From NCBI RefSeq assembly GCF_001040705.1, contig NZ_CVQP01000003.1, forward strand, positions 103,866 through 167,865: a stretch of DNA of 64,000 bases, given 5' to 3'. The notes beneath the pieces were generated by a model that had not been told where the DNA came from, searched no databases, and saw only the letters and a program-made list of their open reading frames with translations. Positions 25,347 through 33,640 of the stretch are shown one piece after another. The stretch's first letter is position 1. Each line of letters opens with the position of its first letter. A program made the position numbers and the translations under genes. Origin of the DNA: Rhodococcus sp. RD6.2 (GTDB lineage: Bacteria; Actinomycetota; Actinomycetes; Mycobacteriales; Mycobacteriaceae).

Positions 25347-26660
25347 ATGTCCGATGGAGGCGAGTTCGACCGCGCGGTCGATGAGGCGTGGCGGGAGTTC
25401 CGGGGCGCGTTGGCGGACCGGTTGGCGGCAATTAGCGGGGACGAGGTGCTCGTCGTCGGCGCGCTGTCCGCGGATCGTGAGTCGCTCCTGGTGACGTTGG
25501 AGTACTTCCTGACAGCCGAACGCATCGTGTGTTCCGCCCAGCAGGATGCGCTTGCCGATGACCATTCACTGTTCGACCTGGTGTGTGCGGACGGCTGGGT
25601 CGAAGACGGCCGGCCGGACCGGTTCTTCCTGGAGGTTCCGCTGCATCAGGTGGATCGGACGGCCGCTGCCTCGGTGACGGTATTGCGGGAGGTGGCCGGT
25701 ATCGCCCACCCGAGCTTCGTGGAGGCCCGAACCTCCGATGGTCCACTCGAACTCACGCGGGCAATGTCGCAGCCGCCGATCGAATCCGACACGTGGGAAC
25801 CGCCCGATGTCGAGTTCCCTCGCGATCCGGAAGAGCTGCACGCAGCGGTCGGGAGAGTTCTCGCGGGCCATTTCGGCGCCGCACCCACCACCGATGACGA
25901 CGGCGACTTCGTGATCGCCCTCGACGGGTTCACCTCCTACGTCATCCCGCATGGCGGGCGCCCGCAGGTGCGGATCCTGGTGCCGTTGCTGCAAGACGTC
26001 ACCGGACTCACCCGCGCCTCGGAGGTGCTCACCGAACTCAACTCCCGGTACGCGTTCATCCGGCTGACACTCGCGTCCGATCAGGTCAACGCGATCATCG
26101 ACCTGCCCGCCTCGCCGTTCTCCGGTGTGCACCTGTGCGATCACCTCGACCTCATGGAGGACTTCCTGCAGCGCCTCGACGAGAGGTTCGCGGAACGCCT
26201 CGGCGGCCGGTACTGCAAACACACCGCCGCCGATGATGACAGCGCACCCGTGCCCGAGGGCAGCGAAACCGACGACGACACAGGCCTGCCGCCGAGCCTG
26301 CTGACCCTGATCCAGCTCGACGCGAGCGGCGCCGGCGCCCTCGACCCGGACGAGGTCGCCGAGGTCTGCGGCCATGACCGCGACGCGATCCTCGACTACC
26401 TGCGTATCTGCGAAGAGCAGGAGATCGCCTGGAATCGGTCGGCCGATGACGCCTCCGCCGCGGACAACCGCGACGAGTTCGACATCTGCATGCACGAGGC
26501 CGGCGCCTGGCAGCGAACCGTCGGTGCGCTGCGCGCGGCACTTAGGATCGTCACATTGCCGCACACACCACGTGCACACACGGCGCCGCAACGACATTCA
26601 GCGCGGCCGCGGCAGGGCGAGCTGTTCGAACACCCCGACCAGCCTGGCCTGTTCGACTGA
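25347..26660 (+). CDS. Two-domain YbjN/T3SS-chaperone-like (TY-Chap) protein, 437 residues
   Basis: ATG at 25347 follows GAAGGAG. Residues 5-130 (FDRAVDEAWREFRGALADRL onward) form a first alpha/beta domain. Residues about 155-290 form a YbjN-like chaperone fold (DDDGDFVIALDGFTSYVIPH, VRILVPLLQDVTG, ELNSRYAFIRLTL). Residues 320-410 are helical (DEVAEVCGHDRDAILDYLRI). The extreme C-terminus, QGELFEHPDQPGLFD, resembles a beta-clamp-binding QxxLF peptide. A paralogue of the same layout lies at 27875. YbjN-like domains are thought to act as adaptor chaperones; the function here is unknown. It diverges from the helicase/sigma operon and is followed by the HD gene. Confidence 0.75.
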   Translation: MSDGGEFDRAVDEAWREFRGALADRLAAISGDEVLVVGALSADRESLLVTLEYFLTAERIVCSAQQDALADDHSLFDLVCADGWVEDGRPDRFFLEVPLHQVDRTAAASVTVLREVAGIAHPSFVEARTSDGPLELTRAMSQPPIESDTWEPPDVEFPRDPEELHAAVGRVLAGHFGAAPTTDDDGDFVIALDGFTSYVIPHGGRPQVRILVPLLQDVTGLTRASEVLTELNSRYAFIRLTLASDQVNAIIDLPASPFSGVHLCDHLDLMEDFLQRLDERFAERLGGRYCKHTAADDDSAPVPEGSETDDDTGLPPSLLTLIQLDASGAGALDPDEVAEVCGHDRDAILDYLRICEEQEIAWNRSADDASAADNRDEFDICMHEAGAWQRTVGALRAALRIVTLPHTPRAHTAPQRHSARPRQGELFEHPDQPGLFD

Positions 26661-26734
26661 CGTTCAGCCAATCGACGCAAGGAGAATCACCCCTGACCTC
26701 CATCCACGCGCTTGCGCGCCTGCCGCTCCACGAG

Positions 26735-27397
26735 ATGGATTCGGCACTGCTCACCGTCGAGCTGCTCGAGGGTCATGGTGACCCGATCCCCGCCGCGATC
26801 CGCGTCGCTGCCTACGTGCACCGCACCGACACGCGGCCAGTCGGGCCCGGCACGGAGCCGTACACCGCGCACCCACTACGGAACGCCGTGCGGCTCGCCC
26901 GCCACGGATGCACCGACCCCGCCGTGCTCGCTGCCGCAGTCCTGCACGACACCGTCGAGGACCACGCGACCGAACTCGTCGCCCTCGCAGGCGGCGACGA
27001 CCCGAGCACCGAACGCGCACTCGATGCGATCCGCGCGTGGTTCGGCCCCGACGTCGAACGGATCGTCGCCGCCGTCACCAACCCACCGACCGCACCCGGA
27101 CTGGACCCTGCGGCCAAACGGGCCGCCTATGCCGCGCACGTCGAAACGGTGATCGGCGATCCCCAGGTTCTGCTCGCCAAGTTCACGGACTACATCGACA
27201 ATGCCGGGAGCCTCGGCGCCATCACCGATGGGACCAAGCGCCGAAGGCTCGCTCTCAAGTACGCGCCACTCGTGCCGGTGTTTGCCGCCGCCCTCGAGCG
27301 GCACCGCGACGCGCTCTCGCTGTCACCGACCGGGGTGGCGGGGATGCGCGTCGAGCTCGACATGGTCGCCGAGGTCCTCGTCAGGGCCGGCGCCTGA
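26735..27397 (+). CDS. HD-domain protein, RelA/SpoT-hydrolase-like
   Basis: The protein has the HD phosphohydrolase pattern of (p)ppGpp hydrolase-type domains: TEPYTAHPLRNAVRLARHG, then AAAVLHDTVEDHATELVALA (the H-D pair with downstream E-D) and VLLAKFTDYIDNAGSLGAI. It lacks synthetase, TGS and ACT domains, so it resembles a small stand-alone hydrolase of about 220 residues. Start choice is uncertain: AAGGAG at 26679-26684 is placed for an in-frame CTG at 26693 (LTSIHALARLPLHEM), whereas ATG 26735 has no clear site. It follows the first YbjN-like gene on the same strand and probably shares its transcript. Cytosolic; substrate not proven. Confidence 0.8.
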   Translation: MDSALLTVELLEGHGDPIPAAIRVAAYVHRTDTRPVGPGTEPYTAHPLRNAVRLARHGCTDPAVLAAAVLHDTVEDHATELVALAGGDDPSTERALDAIRAWFGPDVERIVAAVTNPPTAPGLDPAAKRAAYAAHVETVIGDPQVLLAKFTDYIDNAGSLGAITDGTKRRRLALKYAPLVPVFAAALERHRDALSLSPTGVAGMRVELDMVAEVLVRAGA

Positions 27398-27874
27398 GCT
27401 GACCACCGGGCGAGTCCTCGTCATGTCGGCATCAAGGTCCGGCGGAGACCGCCCTGGCGCACGGCCTCACCAAGTACGGGGCCTGCTCCTCCGACACGAA
27501 CCGGCCGAGTTTCGTGGTGCAGAGTGATTCACGAGTAGTCACCTGCTCGATCGGCATCGTGCCATCACGACCCCGAACCATCGCCCGCCACAGCCAAACT
27601 CACGCGCTTCCTGCCTGGCAGTCGCAGACGTCCCAGATCGTTGCGATCGCGTCCTGCGCCTCGCGCCCTCCCACAACGGCGGATTCCTGGTCGTCGAGCA
27701 CTGCGGTGACGTCGTGGCGCGCAGTCCGCACACGTCACCGCCCACCGATCGTGCACTCTGAATCCGGAGTGCCCATGCCGATCTGCCCCGCGGCTCGGGG
27801 ATCGCGAACTTGGAAGACAACTCTGTCGGTGCCTCCCCGTACCGTCTCCACCACACGGGAGGCAGGGGGCACAC
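27398..27874. other. Gene-free stretch
   Basis: About 477 bp between the HD gene and the second YbjN-like gene. Open frames on both strands are present but have poor codon bias and no ribosome sites. A stretch near 27450-27560 reads in one frame as TALAHGLTKYGACSSDT and could be a decayed gene, which I cannot identify. GGAGGCAGGGGG just before 27875 serves the next gene. Confidence 0.4.
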
Positions 27875-29125
27875 ATGATTCAGACGAACACCTTCGACGG
27901 CGCAGTCGAGCAGTCGTGGCGGGAGTTCCGCATCGAGTTGGCGAATCAGCTGGCTTCGATGGATCGCGACGACTACTTCATCGTCGGAGCGGCGTCGGCA
28001 GATCTCACCTCCCTGTCCGTCACGGTGGACTACCAGGTGTCGGATGAGCACCTCGTGTGTGTCGCCCGATGTGCCGGACTTGCGGTCGACCAGGCGCTGC
28101 TGGGCAGGGTCCACGGCCAGGGCTGGTTGCCGACGGGCGAACAGGACTCGGTCCGCACAGACATGCCCCTGCGATTCGCTGACCGCGCCGCCGTGTTGTC
28201 GGCAGAGTTTCTCCGTCAGGTCGGTGGCATCCAACATCCCTGTTTCGTCTACGCCCGCGATTCGGAGGGACCGGTCGCCCTGCGCTCCCGATCGGCGGAC
28301 GTTCCACTCGAAGCAGTGGTGCCGACGCCTCCTCAGGTCGAGTTCCCGACCGACTACGACGAGCTGCACACCGCGATTTCCCTTGCACTGGAATGGAAGT
28401 ACGGAACCCCTCCGGTCACCGACGAAGGAGGCGATTTCGTCCTCACCCTCGGCACCATGCAGGCGTTCGTGCTGCCGGATCCGGAACGCCCTCAACTGCG
28501 CATCCTGGTCCCACTGCTGACCGGTATCACTGGCCGCACTCGTGCAGCCGAGGTGCTCGCCGACCTCAACTCCGAGTACCGGTTCGTGCGCCTGACGTGG
28601 GACGGCGATCAGGTCGACGCCGCCATCGACCTTCCCACCTCACCGTTCTCCGCGCAGCAGCTCAGCGATCAACTCGATTGCATGGCAGCATTTCTCGACA
28701 CGATCGACGAAGAATTCGCCCAACGATTCGACGGAGAGCTCACCCGTACGGACGACGAGATCGACGAACCGGAGCCCGATCTGCCGGCGGGACTCCTTGC
28801 ACTCCTACACCTGGACCCGGGTAGCGGCGGGGCCCTCGACTCCGAGCAGGTCGCGACGGTGTGTGGATTCGACCGCGACACCATCCTCGAATATCTCCAC
28901 ATCAGCGAAGAGCAGGAGATCGCCTGGTACAACTCCTCGAACGAAGCCCGCGATGCGGGCGACCTCGAGGAGGCCGACGCCTGCGCCCACGAATCCCACG
29001 GATGGGAACGAACCGTCACGTCACTGCGCGAAGCGCTGCGAGTCGTCACCCTCGGCGTTCACCGTCGGCCTCAGCAGATGAAGCTGTTCGACACCCAACC
29101 CGACCAGCCCGACCTGTTCAGCTGA
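27875..29125 (+). CDS. Two-domain YbjN/T3SS-chaperone-like (TY-Chap) protein, paralogue (416 residues)
   Basis: ATG at 27875 follows GGAGGCAGGGGG. It aligns along its whole length with the 437-residue protein at 25347: VEQSWREFRIELANQLAS, the YbjN-like block GGDFVLTLGTMQAFVLPDPE/LRILVPLLTGITGRTRAAEV, and the helical domain QVATVCGFDRDTILEYLHI with SEEQEIAWYNSS. Its C-terminus QMKLFDTQPDQPDLFS matches the QxxLF clamp-motif form even better (QMKLF). It has no signal peptide or membrane segment. The pair probably arose by local duplication around the HD gene. Function unknown; an adaptor role is inferred from the fold. Confidence 0.75.
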   Translation: MIQTNTFDGAVEQSWREFRIELANQLASMDRDDYFIVGAASADLTSLSVTVDYQVSDEHLVCVARCAGLAVDQALLGRVHGQGWLPTGEQDSVRTDMPLRFADRAAVLSAEFLRQVGGIQHPCFVYARDSEGPVALRSRSADVPLEAVVPTPPQVEFPTDYDELHTAISLALEWKYGTPPVTDEGGDFVLTLGTMQAFVLPDPERPQLRILVPLLTGITGRTRAAEVLADLNSEYRFVRLTWDGDQVDAAIDLPTSPFSAQQLSDQLDCMAAFLDTIDEEFAQRFDGELTRTDDEIDEPEPDLPAGLLALLHLDPGSGGALDSEQVATVCGFDRDTILEYLHISEEQEIAWYNSSNEARDAGDLEEADACAHESHGWERTVTSLREALRVVTLGVHRRPQQMKLFDTQPDQPDLFS

Positions 29126-29193
29126 CAACGCTTCATCGCGCTCCGCGGAACCAAGCGGATCTGTCGTGCTCCACCGGAGCAGCCCTTGGTCTG

Positions 29194-29544
29194 TCAGCTC
29201 GCGCCGGGGATCCCGCGGAGGAGGTCGGCATTCGATTGTTCCGTTGCGTCGTAGCGCGCCTGAATCTTCTGGAACACCGCTTGCATCGCCTGCACTTCGG
29301 CGATGTGATCGGCCAAGGCGTCGACCATCGAGTAATCACCGCCGACGGCCTTCTTGCCGAACTTCTCTGCCAATGCGATTCCGCTGGGAAACGTCCCCAT
29401 TCCCTTAACAGCTCCCAGCCAGAACACCTCTTTTCTCAATCCCTCCAACTTCCCGACCAGATCTCGACAGTGCTGCGCGCACCGGGCCGCGACATTTCCG
29501 TCGAGGGACAGTTCGCCCGAGTCAACCGCTGCGCCCCAACTCAA
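29194..29544 (-). CDS. Small helical protein, second copy of a duplicated cassette
   Basis: The frame gives about 116 residues with ARCAQHCRDLVGKLEGLRKE and MGTFPSGIALAEKFGKKAVG, matching the 127-residue protein at 30103 nearly residue for residue in the core. Size, helical content and lack of a signal fit an ESX/WXG100-like exported protein, but the WXG motif is absent. The start is uncertain. TTG at 29544 has no ribosome site, whereas ATG at 29572 has AAAGGA upstream but runs out of frame after about 16 codons, so a frameshift near 29550 may have damaged the N-terminus. It lies just downstream of a DUF3558-like lipoprotein gene. Confidence 0.6.
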   Translation of the reverse strand: MSWGAAVDSGELSLDGNVAARCAQHCRDLVGKLEGLRKEVFWLGAVKGMGTFPSGIALAEKFGKKAVGGDYSMVDALADHIAEVQAMQAVFQKIQARYDATEQSNADLLRGIPGAS

Positions 29545-29590
29545 TCCAAGTCAACGGACTTGGTTCCGGCATTTCCGATCGTTCCTTTCG

Positions 29591-30106
29591 CTATTCCGGT
29601 AGATACGGGAGGAGTACCCGGGTCCCATCAAGAGCGAGTGCGCACGGGTCTCCCGGCCGGCCTACAGGGAGAGTCGCCGATATCAGCACAGTTCCGGATC
29701 CGGACGGCGTTGCGACGTAGCAGCGATCGTCGCTCCCACCGCTAGCGGACCCGAACCGAATCGCACTCCTGCCTGGAACCTCGACCGGCTCGAATCCCTT
29801 GAACTCCGGGTTTCGTCGAACGTCGCCAAGTGAGTAGTTCGTCGCAGCGACGCCGAGTGCGTAGGACGGGCCATCCCATTCGCAGATACTCCACCCCGGT
29901 TGCTGGACCCCCAGAATTTCTCGCGCCTCAGTCGCAGGATCCATCCCCGCAGCACGCACCGCGTCATCGGATAGGTCGTCACACGGATTGAACTCCGGCT
30001 GGCTCGCCGTCGGGTCTTGAGGCTTGGCCTCACCGGCGACAGTCCCACACCCGGATGCCAAGGCTGCCGCGCAGACCATCACCCCGACAACCGCTTTCGC
30101 CCTCAT
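29591..30106 (-). CDS. DUF3558-like lipoprotein, second copy
   Basis: A 171-residue lipoprotein precursor: signal VVGVMVCAAALASGCG with lipobox ASGC. The mature part has the DUF3558 layout of actinobacteria: FNPCDDLSDDAVRAAGMDPA near the N-terminus, PGWSICEWDG in the middle and a late cysteine (DRCYVATP, DPCALALDGTRVL), giving two likely disulphides. Its ATG at 30106 overlaps the stop of the 127-residue gene (ATGA), showing translational coupling. It is about 50 percent identical by eye to the copy at 30497. Surface-anchored, function unknown. Confidence 0.8.
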   Translation of the reverse strand: MRAKAVVGVMVCAAALASGCGTVAGEAKPQDPTASQPEFNPCDDLSDDAVRAAGMDPATEAREILGVQQPGWSICEWDGPSYALGVAATNYSLGDVRRNPEFKGFEPVEVPGRSAIRFGSASGGSDDRCYVATPSGSGTVLISATLPVGRPGDPCALALDGTRVLLPYLPE

Positions 30107-30486
30107 CCGCCCACCTCAGGATCAATCGCGGCAAGTGCCTGCGCCCCACGCTCATCCGTCGCCACGTACTGCGCTTCGATCCGCAGAAACACGTCTCGCA
30201 TCGCCTCAACCTCGGCAATGTGGTCCGTCAGCGCCTGCACCATCGAATAGTCGCCGCCGACAGCCTTCTTGCTGAACTTCTCTGCCAGCGCTATTCCGCT
30301 TGGGAAGGTGCCAAAGCCTTTGATCTCGCCGAGCTGGCGCGCAAGATCGCGCATACTCGCCAGCTTCGCAATGAAGTCTGTGCAGTGGCGTGCGCATTGT
30401 TGTGCAGTCCCGCGTTCGAGTGTGAGGTGCCCCTGGTCCACGGACTCTGCCAGCGAACTCCAGGAATCGGTCTTCCCGTCTGTCAT
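30103..30486 (-). CDS. Small helical protein, first copy of a duplicated cassette (127 residues)
   Basis: The protein begins MTDGKTDSWSSLAESVDQGH. Its core QQCARHCTDFIAKLASMRDL and GTFPSGIALAEKFSKKAVGG, then DYSMVQALTDHIAEVEAMRD, is shared with the copy at 29194. It is fully helical, has no signal peptide and ends in an acidic tail. It lies 10 bp after the first DUF3558-like gene and overlaps the second, so the four genes form one leftward operon. Shape suggests an ESX-type exported partner of the lipoproteins, which is an inference. Confidence 0.7.
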   Translation of the reverse strand: MTDGKTDSWSSLAESVDQGHLTLERGTAQQCARHCTDFIAKLASMRDLARQLGEIKGFGTFPSGIALAEKFSKKAVGGDYSMVQALTDHIAEVEAMRDVFLRIEAQYVATDERGAQALAAIDPEVGG

Positions 30487-30496
30487 TGATCACGCC

Positions 30497-31006
30497 TCAC
30501 TTCGACCAGTACGGCATGAATCGAACGACAGCATCTTCAGCGAAGCGACATACATTCGGATCCGACCCAGTGATCATCGATGCCGCCACCATAAGAAGCC
30601 CGGCGGGGCGTTCGACGGCCGCGTAGCAGATCTCACCTTCTGCAAACGCCCGGTGTCGAAAGGTCAGCCCTGCGCTTCCATCAAGTTCGATCTCCTCGAA
30701 CCCGACGTAGTCGGGGTGGCGCCGGACGTCGTCGAGGGTGTAGTTGCTTGCATACGCCGAAAGCGTCACAGACTCGCCGCCCCAACCACACAGATTCCAC
30801 CCGGGCTGATGAACCCCCAGAATGTCCCGGCCCTCGGTGGCCGGGTCCATTCCCACTTCACGAAGCGCCTCGTCAGGAATGTCCTCGCACGGGTCGAAGG
30901 CCGGGTCGCTGGCGGTCGGATCCTCCGCCTCGGCCTGCCCGCTGACGGTGCCGCATCCGGAAACGAGCGCCGCTGCGAACAACATCACCCCGATGGTCGT
31001 TCTCAT
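30497..31006 (-). CDS. DUF3558-like lipoprotein, first copy
   Basis: ATG at 31006 follows GGGGGAGAAG. The 169-residue precursor has signal GVMLFAAALVSGCG (lipobox VSGC), then AFDPCEDIPDEALREVGMDP, PGWNLCGWGG and late cysteines EICYAAVE and NVCRFAEDAV. This is the DUF3558 pattern. It opens the four-gene leftward cassette and is divergent from the YbjN-like gene at 31167. The mature protein should sit on the outer membrane face; no function is known to me. Confidence 0.8.
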   Translation of the reverse strand: MRTTIGVMLFAAALVSGCGTVSGQAEAEDPTASDPAFDPCEDIPDEALREVGMDPATEGRDILGVHQPGWNLCGWGGESVTLSAYASNYTLDDVRRHPDYVGFEEIELDGSAGLTFRHRAFAEGEICYAAVERPAGLLMVAASMITGSDPNVCRFAEDAVVRFMPYWSK

Positions 31007-31166
31007 GTTCTTCTCCCCCTGCAGAACGTGCGCACACTGTATCTAGACGCAGCCGGCGACCTGGGGGTTCCGTCTGTCACTCGGCAAGCTTCTGTTCACC
31101 GGCTCGCGCTACGGTGGGTGGCGCCCCGACCGGGTGATAAACACACGTGTGACCAGCAAAAGAGGA

Positions 31167-31751
31167 ATGATGACCGACCTGAACGACCAGCCGCTGCAGT
31201 TCGATGGCGCTTTCGCGATCGCGACGGAGGATCGTGAGCAGTTGCATGCGCTGACGGTGCGGGCTCTGACGGAGTTCCTCGGCGAGGCTCCCGAGACCGA
31301 CGAGGACGGCGACGTCGCGATCCCCGTGCACGGGTTCGGGCTGTTCGTGACGGTCGCGGAGGATGCGCCGCAGCTGCATGTGTGGGCGTCGCTGCTGGAC
31401 GGCGTGACGGATCGCGCGAAGGCCGCCGAGCAGCTGATCGAGTTGGCGCATGAGTGGCCGCTGCTGCGTTTCGTGATCGACGGCGAGCACCTGCTGGTGT
31501 CGACGTTCGTCGATGCCGATCCGTTCGCGCCGCAGCATCTGCTGAACGTCGTCGACGAGTTCCACGATCTGACGCACGACCTGGATGACGACTTCGCGGA
31601 CCGTTTCGGTGCGACCCTGGACTGCGATGCCGACGACGTCACCTACGCGGGTGTGTGCGGCGGCGGGGGCTGCGGCGACGACTGCGCGTGCGGGCACGAC
31701 GACGCCGGTGACCTCGGCGAGACGATTCCCGTCGGCGTCCCGAAGGTCTGA
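31167..31751 (+). CDS. Single-domain YbjN-like protein with Cys/His-rich tail
   Basis: AGAGGA lies immediately before ATG 31167 and three bases before ATG 31170; either can start the protein MMTDLNDQPLQFDGAF. Residues about 30-150 are the YbjN/T3SS-chaperone-like domain found in the two longer neighbours: DEDGDVAIPVHGFGLFVTVA, LHVWASLLDGVTDRAKAAEQ, WPLLRFVIDGEHLLVS. The tail is unusual: CDADDVTYAGVCGGGGCGDD then CACGHDDAG, five cysteines and a histidine in about 30 residues, which could bind a metal ion. It ends before a strong hairpin facing recD. Function unknown. Confidence 0.75.
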   Translation: MMTDLNDQPLQFDGAFAIATEDREQLHALTVRALTEFLGEAPETDEDGDVAIPVHGFGLFVTVAEDAPQLHVWASLLDGVTDRAKAAEQLIELAHEWPLLRFVIDGEHLLVSTFVDADPFAPQHLLNVVDEFHDLTHDLDDDFADRFGATLDCDADDVTYAGVCGGGGCGDDCACGHDDAGDLGETIPVGVPKV

Positions 31752-31769
31752 CACCCGAACACCCCGAAG

Positions 31770-31799
31770 GCCCGGCAGGCATGTTGTCTGCCGGGCTTT
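31770..31799 (+). terminator. Rho-independent terminator
   Basis: GCCCGGCAG and CTGCCGGGC form a perfect 9-bp stem around GCATGTTGT, followed by TTTCGT on the plus strand. It lies between the YbjN-like gene and the end of recD and marks the boundary of the accessory region. Confidence 0.8.
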
Positions 31800-31819
31800 C
31801 GTCTGTCAGCTCGCGGACG

Positions 31820-33640
31820 TCATCCCAACCGCAGACCGCTGGCCCGCCGCACCTTCCTCCGTACTGCCTCGCGCACGGCGTCCTCGGTGCCGATGATCCG
31901 CACCTTGTCCTTCGCGCGGGTGATGGCGGTGTAGAGCAGTTCCCGGGTGAGCAGCGAAGAGCGCTCGTCGGGGAGGATGACGGACACCGTGCCGTACTGG
32001 CTGCCCTGGCTGCGGTGAATGGTCATGGCGTACACGGACTGCGTGGACGAGAGCCTGCTGGGGTGCAGGATCAGCGGTTCGGCGCCGCGCGCGAACGCCG
32101 CGACGAGTTCACCGTCGCCGCGCCGGACCACGACTCCGGTGTCGCCGTTGTAGATCCGCGCGTCGTAGTCGTTCGCGGTGACGAGCAGCGGCCGGCCCGC
32201 GGTGAGGGCGTCGGGGTCGAGCCGGTGCCCGACTTCGGCGCCGATCCATTCGAGGGACGCCCGCTCCCACCACGCGACGCCGTACGGTCCGTCGCGGTGC
32301 GCGCACAGCAGCCGGTGCCGCTCCGACAGGTCCAGCGCCGCGGCCACGTCACCGGCCTCCGCAGCCTGCACCACGTCCACCGCGGTGCCCACCACCTCAC
32401 GCCGCAGCGCGTCGAGGTCGTCGGGTGCCAGGAACTCGATCTGGTCCCCGCCCGCCCGCAGCAGGTCGATGACGCGGTCCTCTTCTTCGTCGCGGACGGC
32501 GTCGGCGAGGGCACCGATGTCACGGTCGAAGCGCCAGCCGCGGGTAAGCCGAACGATGCCGCCCCGCAACCGATCCCGCTCGTCCGCGGTCCACGTCTCG
32601 AGATCGGCCCCGACGACCCGGTCCAGCACCGGGTTCGCCGCGACCGTGACGGGTCGATCCACGAGGTCGGCGAGCACGGCGCCCGCGTCGACGGACGCCA
32701 GCTGGTTCGGGTCGCCGACGAGCACCAGTCGGGTCTGCGGACGCAGAGCCTCGAGGAGCCGGCACATCATGGTCAGCGACACCATCGACGTCTCGTCGAC
32801 GACGATCACGTCGTACGGCAGGTGGTTGCCCGCGTGGTAGCGGGGGCCGTTGTGACCCCACCCGAGCAGGCGGTGCAGCGTCGACGCCGCGAGGGTCGGC
32901 GGCAGACCGAGCGATGCGTCCTGTGCCCGCACCGATTCCTGCAGCCGCGCAGCCGCTTTCCCTGTCGGCGCCGCGAGCCCGATGCGTAGACCGTCGCCGT
33001 GCAGGCGGCGAAGCATCGCCAGCACCCGCGCGACGGTGTGGGTCTTGCCGGTGCCCGGGCCGCCCGCGATGACCGCCGTCCTGTGCGTCGCCGCGACGGC
33101 GACCGCCACGCGCTGCCGGTCCGGTTCGGCGCCGGGGAACAGCTCGGCTAGTCCCGCGCGCAGCGCGTCCACGTCGACATCGGGGTGATCGCCGGCCCGC
33201 GAGTCGAGGACACGGCGCACCGTCTCCTCCTGCCGGTGGTACTTCTCCAGGTACAGAAGCGAACCGACGTCGGTGTCGACGAGCCGCAACGGGCGCAGCG
33301 GACCGGCGGCGCCGCCGACGACAAGGGGGCTGGCGCGCAGCGCACCCAGCAGCACCGCCGGCTCGGGCCACGGCAACGCGTCGAGATCGATCTCGGACCC
33401 GTCCTCGGACTGGACCGCGTCGACACCGATGTCCCGAATGCCGTTGACCTCCAGACACACCGACCCCGACCGCACGGCCCGCACCGCGAGCGCCGTCGCC
33501 AGCACGGCGTCCTCCGACGACTCCCCCGCCATCTGCGCGAGCCGTACCGCGATGTGCACGTCCGCCGCGCCGAGCACCTTCGCCTCGTTGAACACCCGCA
33601 ACACACCCTTGCCGCGTTGCGCGATCCGCGCGTCGGTCAT
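31820..33640 (-). CDS. recD: RecBCD exonuclease V, RecD subunit
   Basis: ATG at 33640 overlaps the recB stop (ATGA), giving 606 residues. Motifs of the SF1B helicase RecD are complete: Walker A IAGGPGTGKTHTVARVL, motif Ia LAAPTGKAAARLQESV, motif II VIVVDETSMVSLTMM and LVLVGDPNQLASVDAG. The C-terminal UvrD-like part has YAMTIHRSQGSQYGTVSVIL and LLYTAITRAKDKVRIIG. It is the 5'-3' motor of the RecBCD helicase-nuclease that processes double-strand ends for recombination and degrades foreign linear DNA. It is the last gene of recC-recB-recD. Confidence 0.95.
   Translation of the reverse strand: MTDARIAQRGKGVLRVFNEAKVLGAADVHIAVRLAQMAGESSEDAVLATALAVRAVRSGSVCLEVNGIRDIGVDAVQSEDGSEIDLDALPWPEPAVLLGALRASPLVVGGAAGPLRPLRLVDTDVGSLLYLEKYHRQEETVRRVLDSRAGDHPDVDVDALRAGLAELFPGAEPDRQRVAVAVAATHRTAVIAGGPGTGKTHTVARVLAMLRRLHGDGLRIGLAAPTGKAAARLQESVRAQDASLGLPPTLAASTLHRLLGWGHNGPRYHAGNHLPYDVIVVDETSMVSLTMMCRLLEALRPQTRLVLVGDPNQLASVDAGAVLADLVDRPVTVAANPVLDRVVGADLETWTADERDRLRGGIVRLTRGWRFDRDIGALADAVRDEEEDRVIDLLRAGGDQIEFLAPDDLDALRREVVGTAVDVVQAAEAGDVAAALDLSERHRLLCAHRDGPYGVAWWERASLEWIGAEVGHRLDPDALTAGRPLLVTANDYDARIYNGDTGVVVRRGDGELVAAFARGAEPLILHPSRLSSTQSVYAMTIHRSQGSQYGTVSVILPDERSSLLTRELLYTAITRAKDKVRIIGTEDAVREAVRRKVRRASGLRLG

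Noticed and set aside
27565..27876. Minus-strand ORF upstream of the second YbjN-like gene
   Set aside because: Arg/Gly-rich shadow composition, no ribosome site, and it overlaps the promoter region of the real gene.
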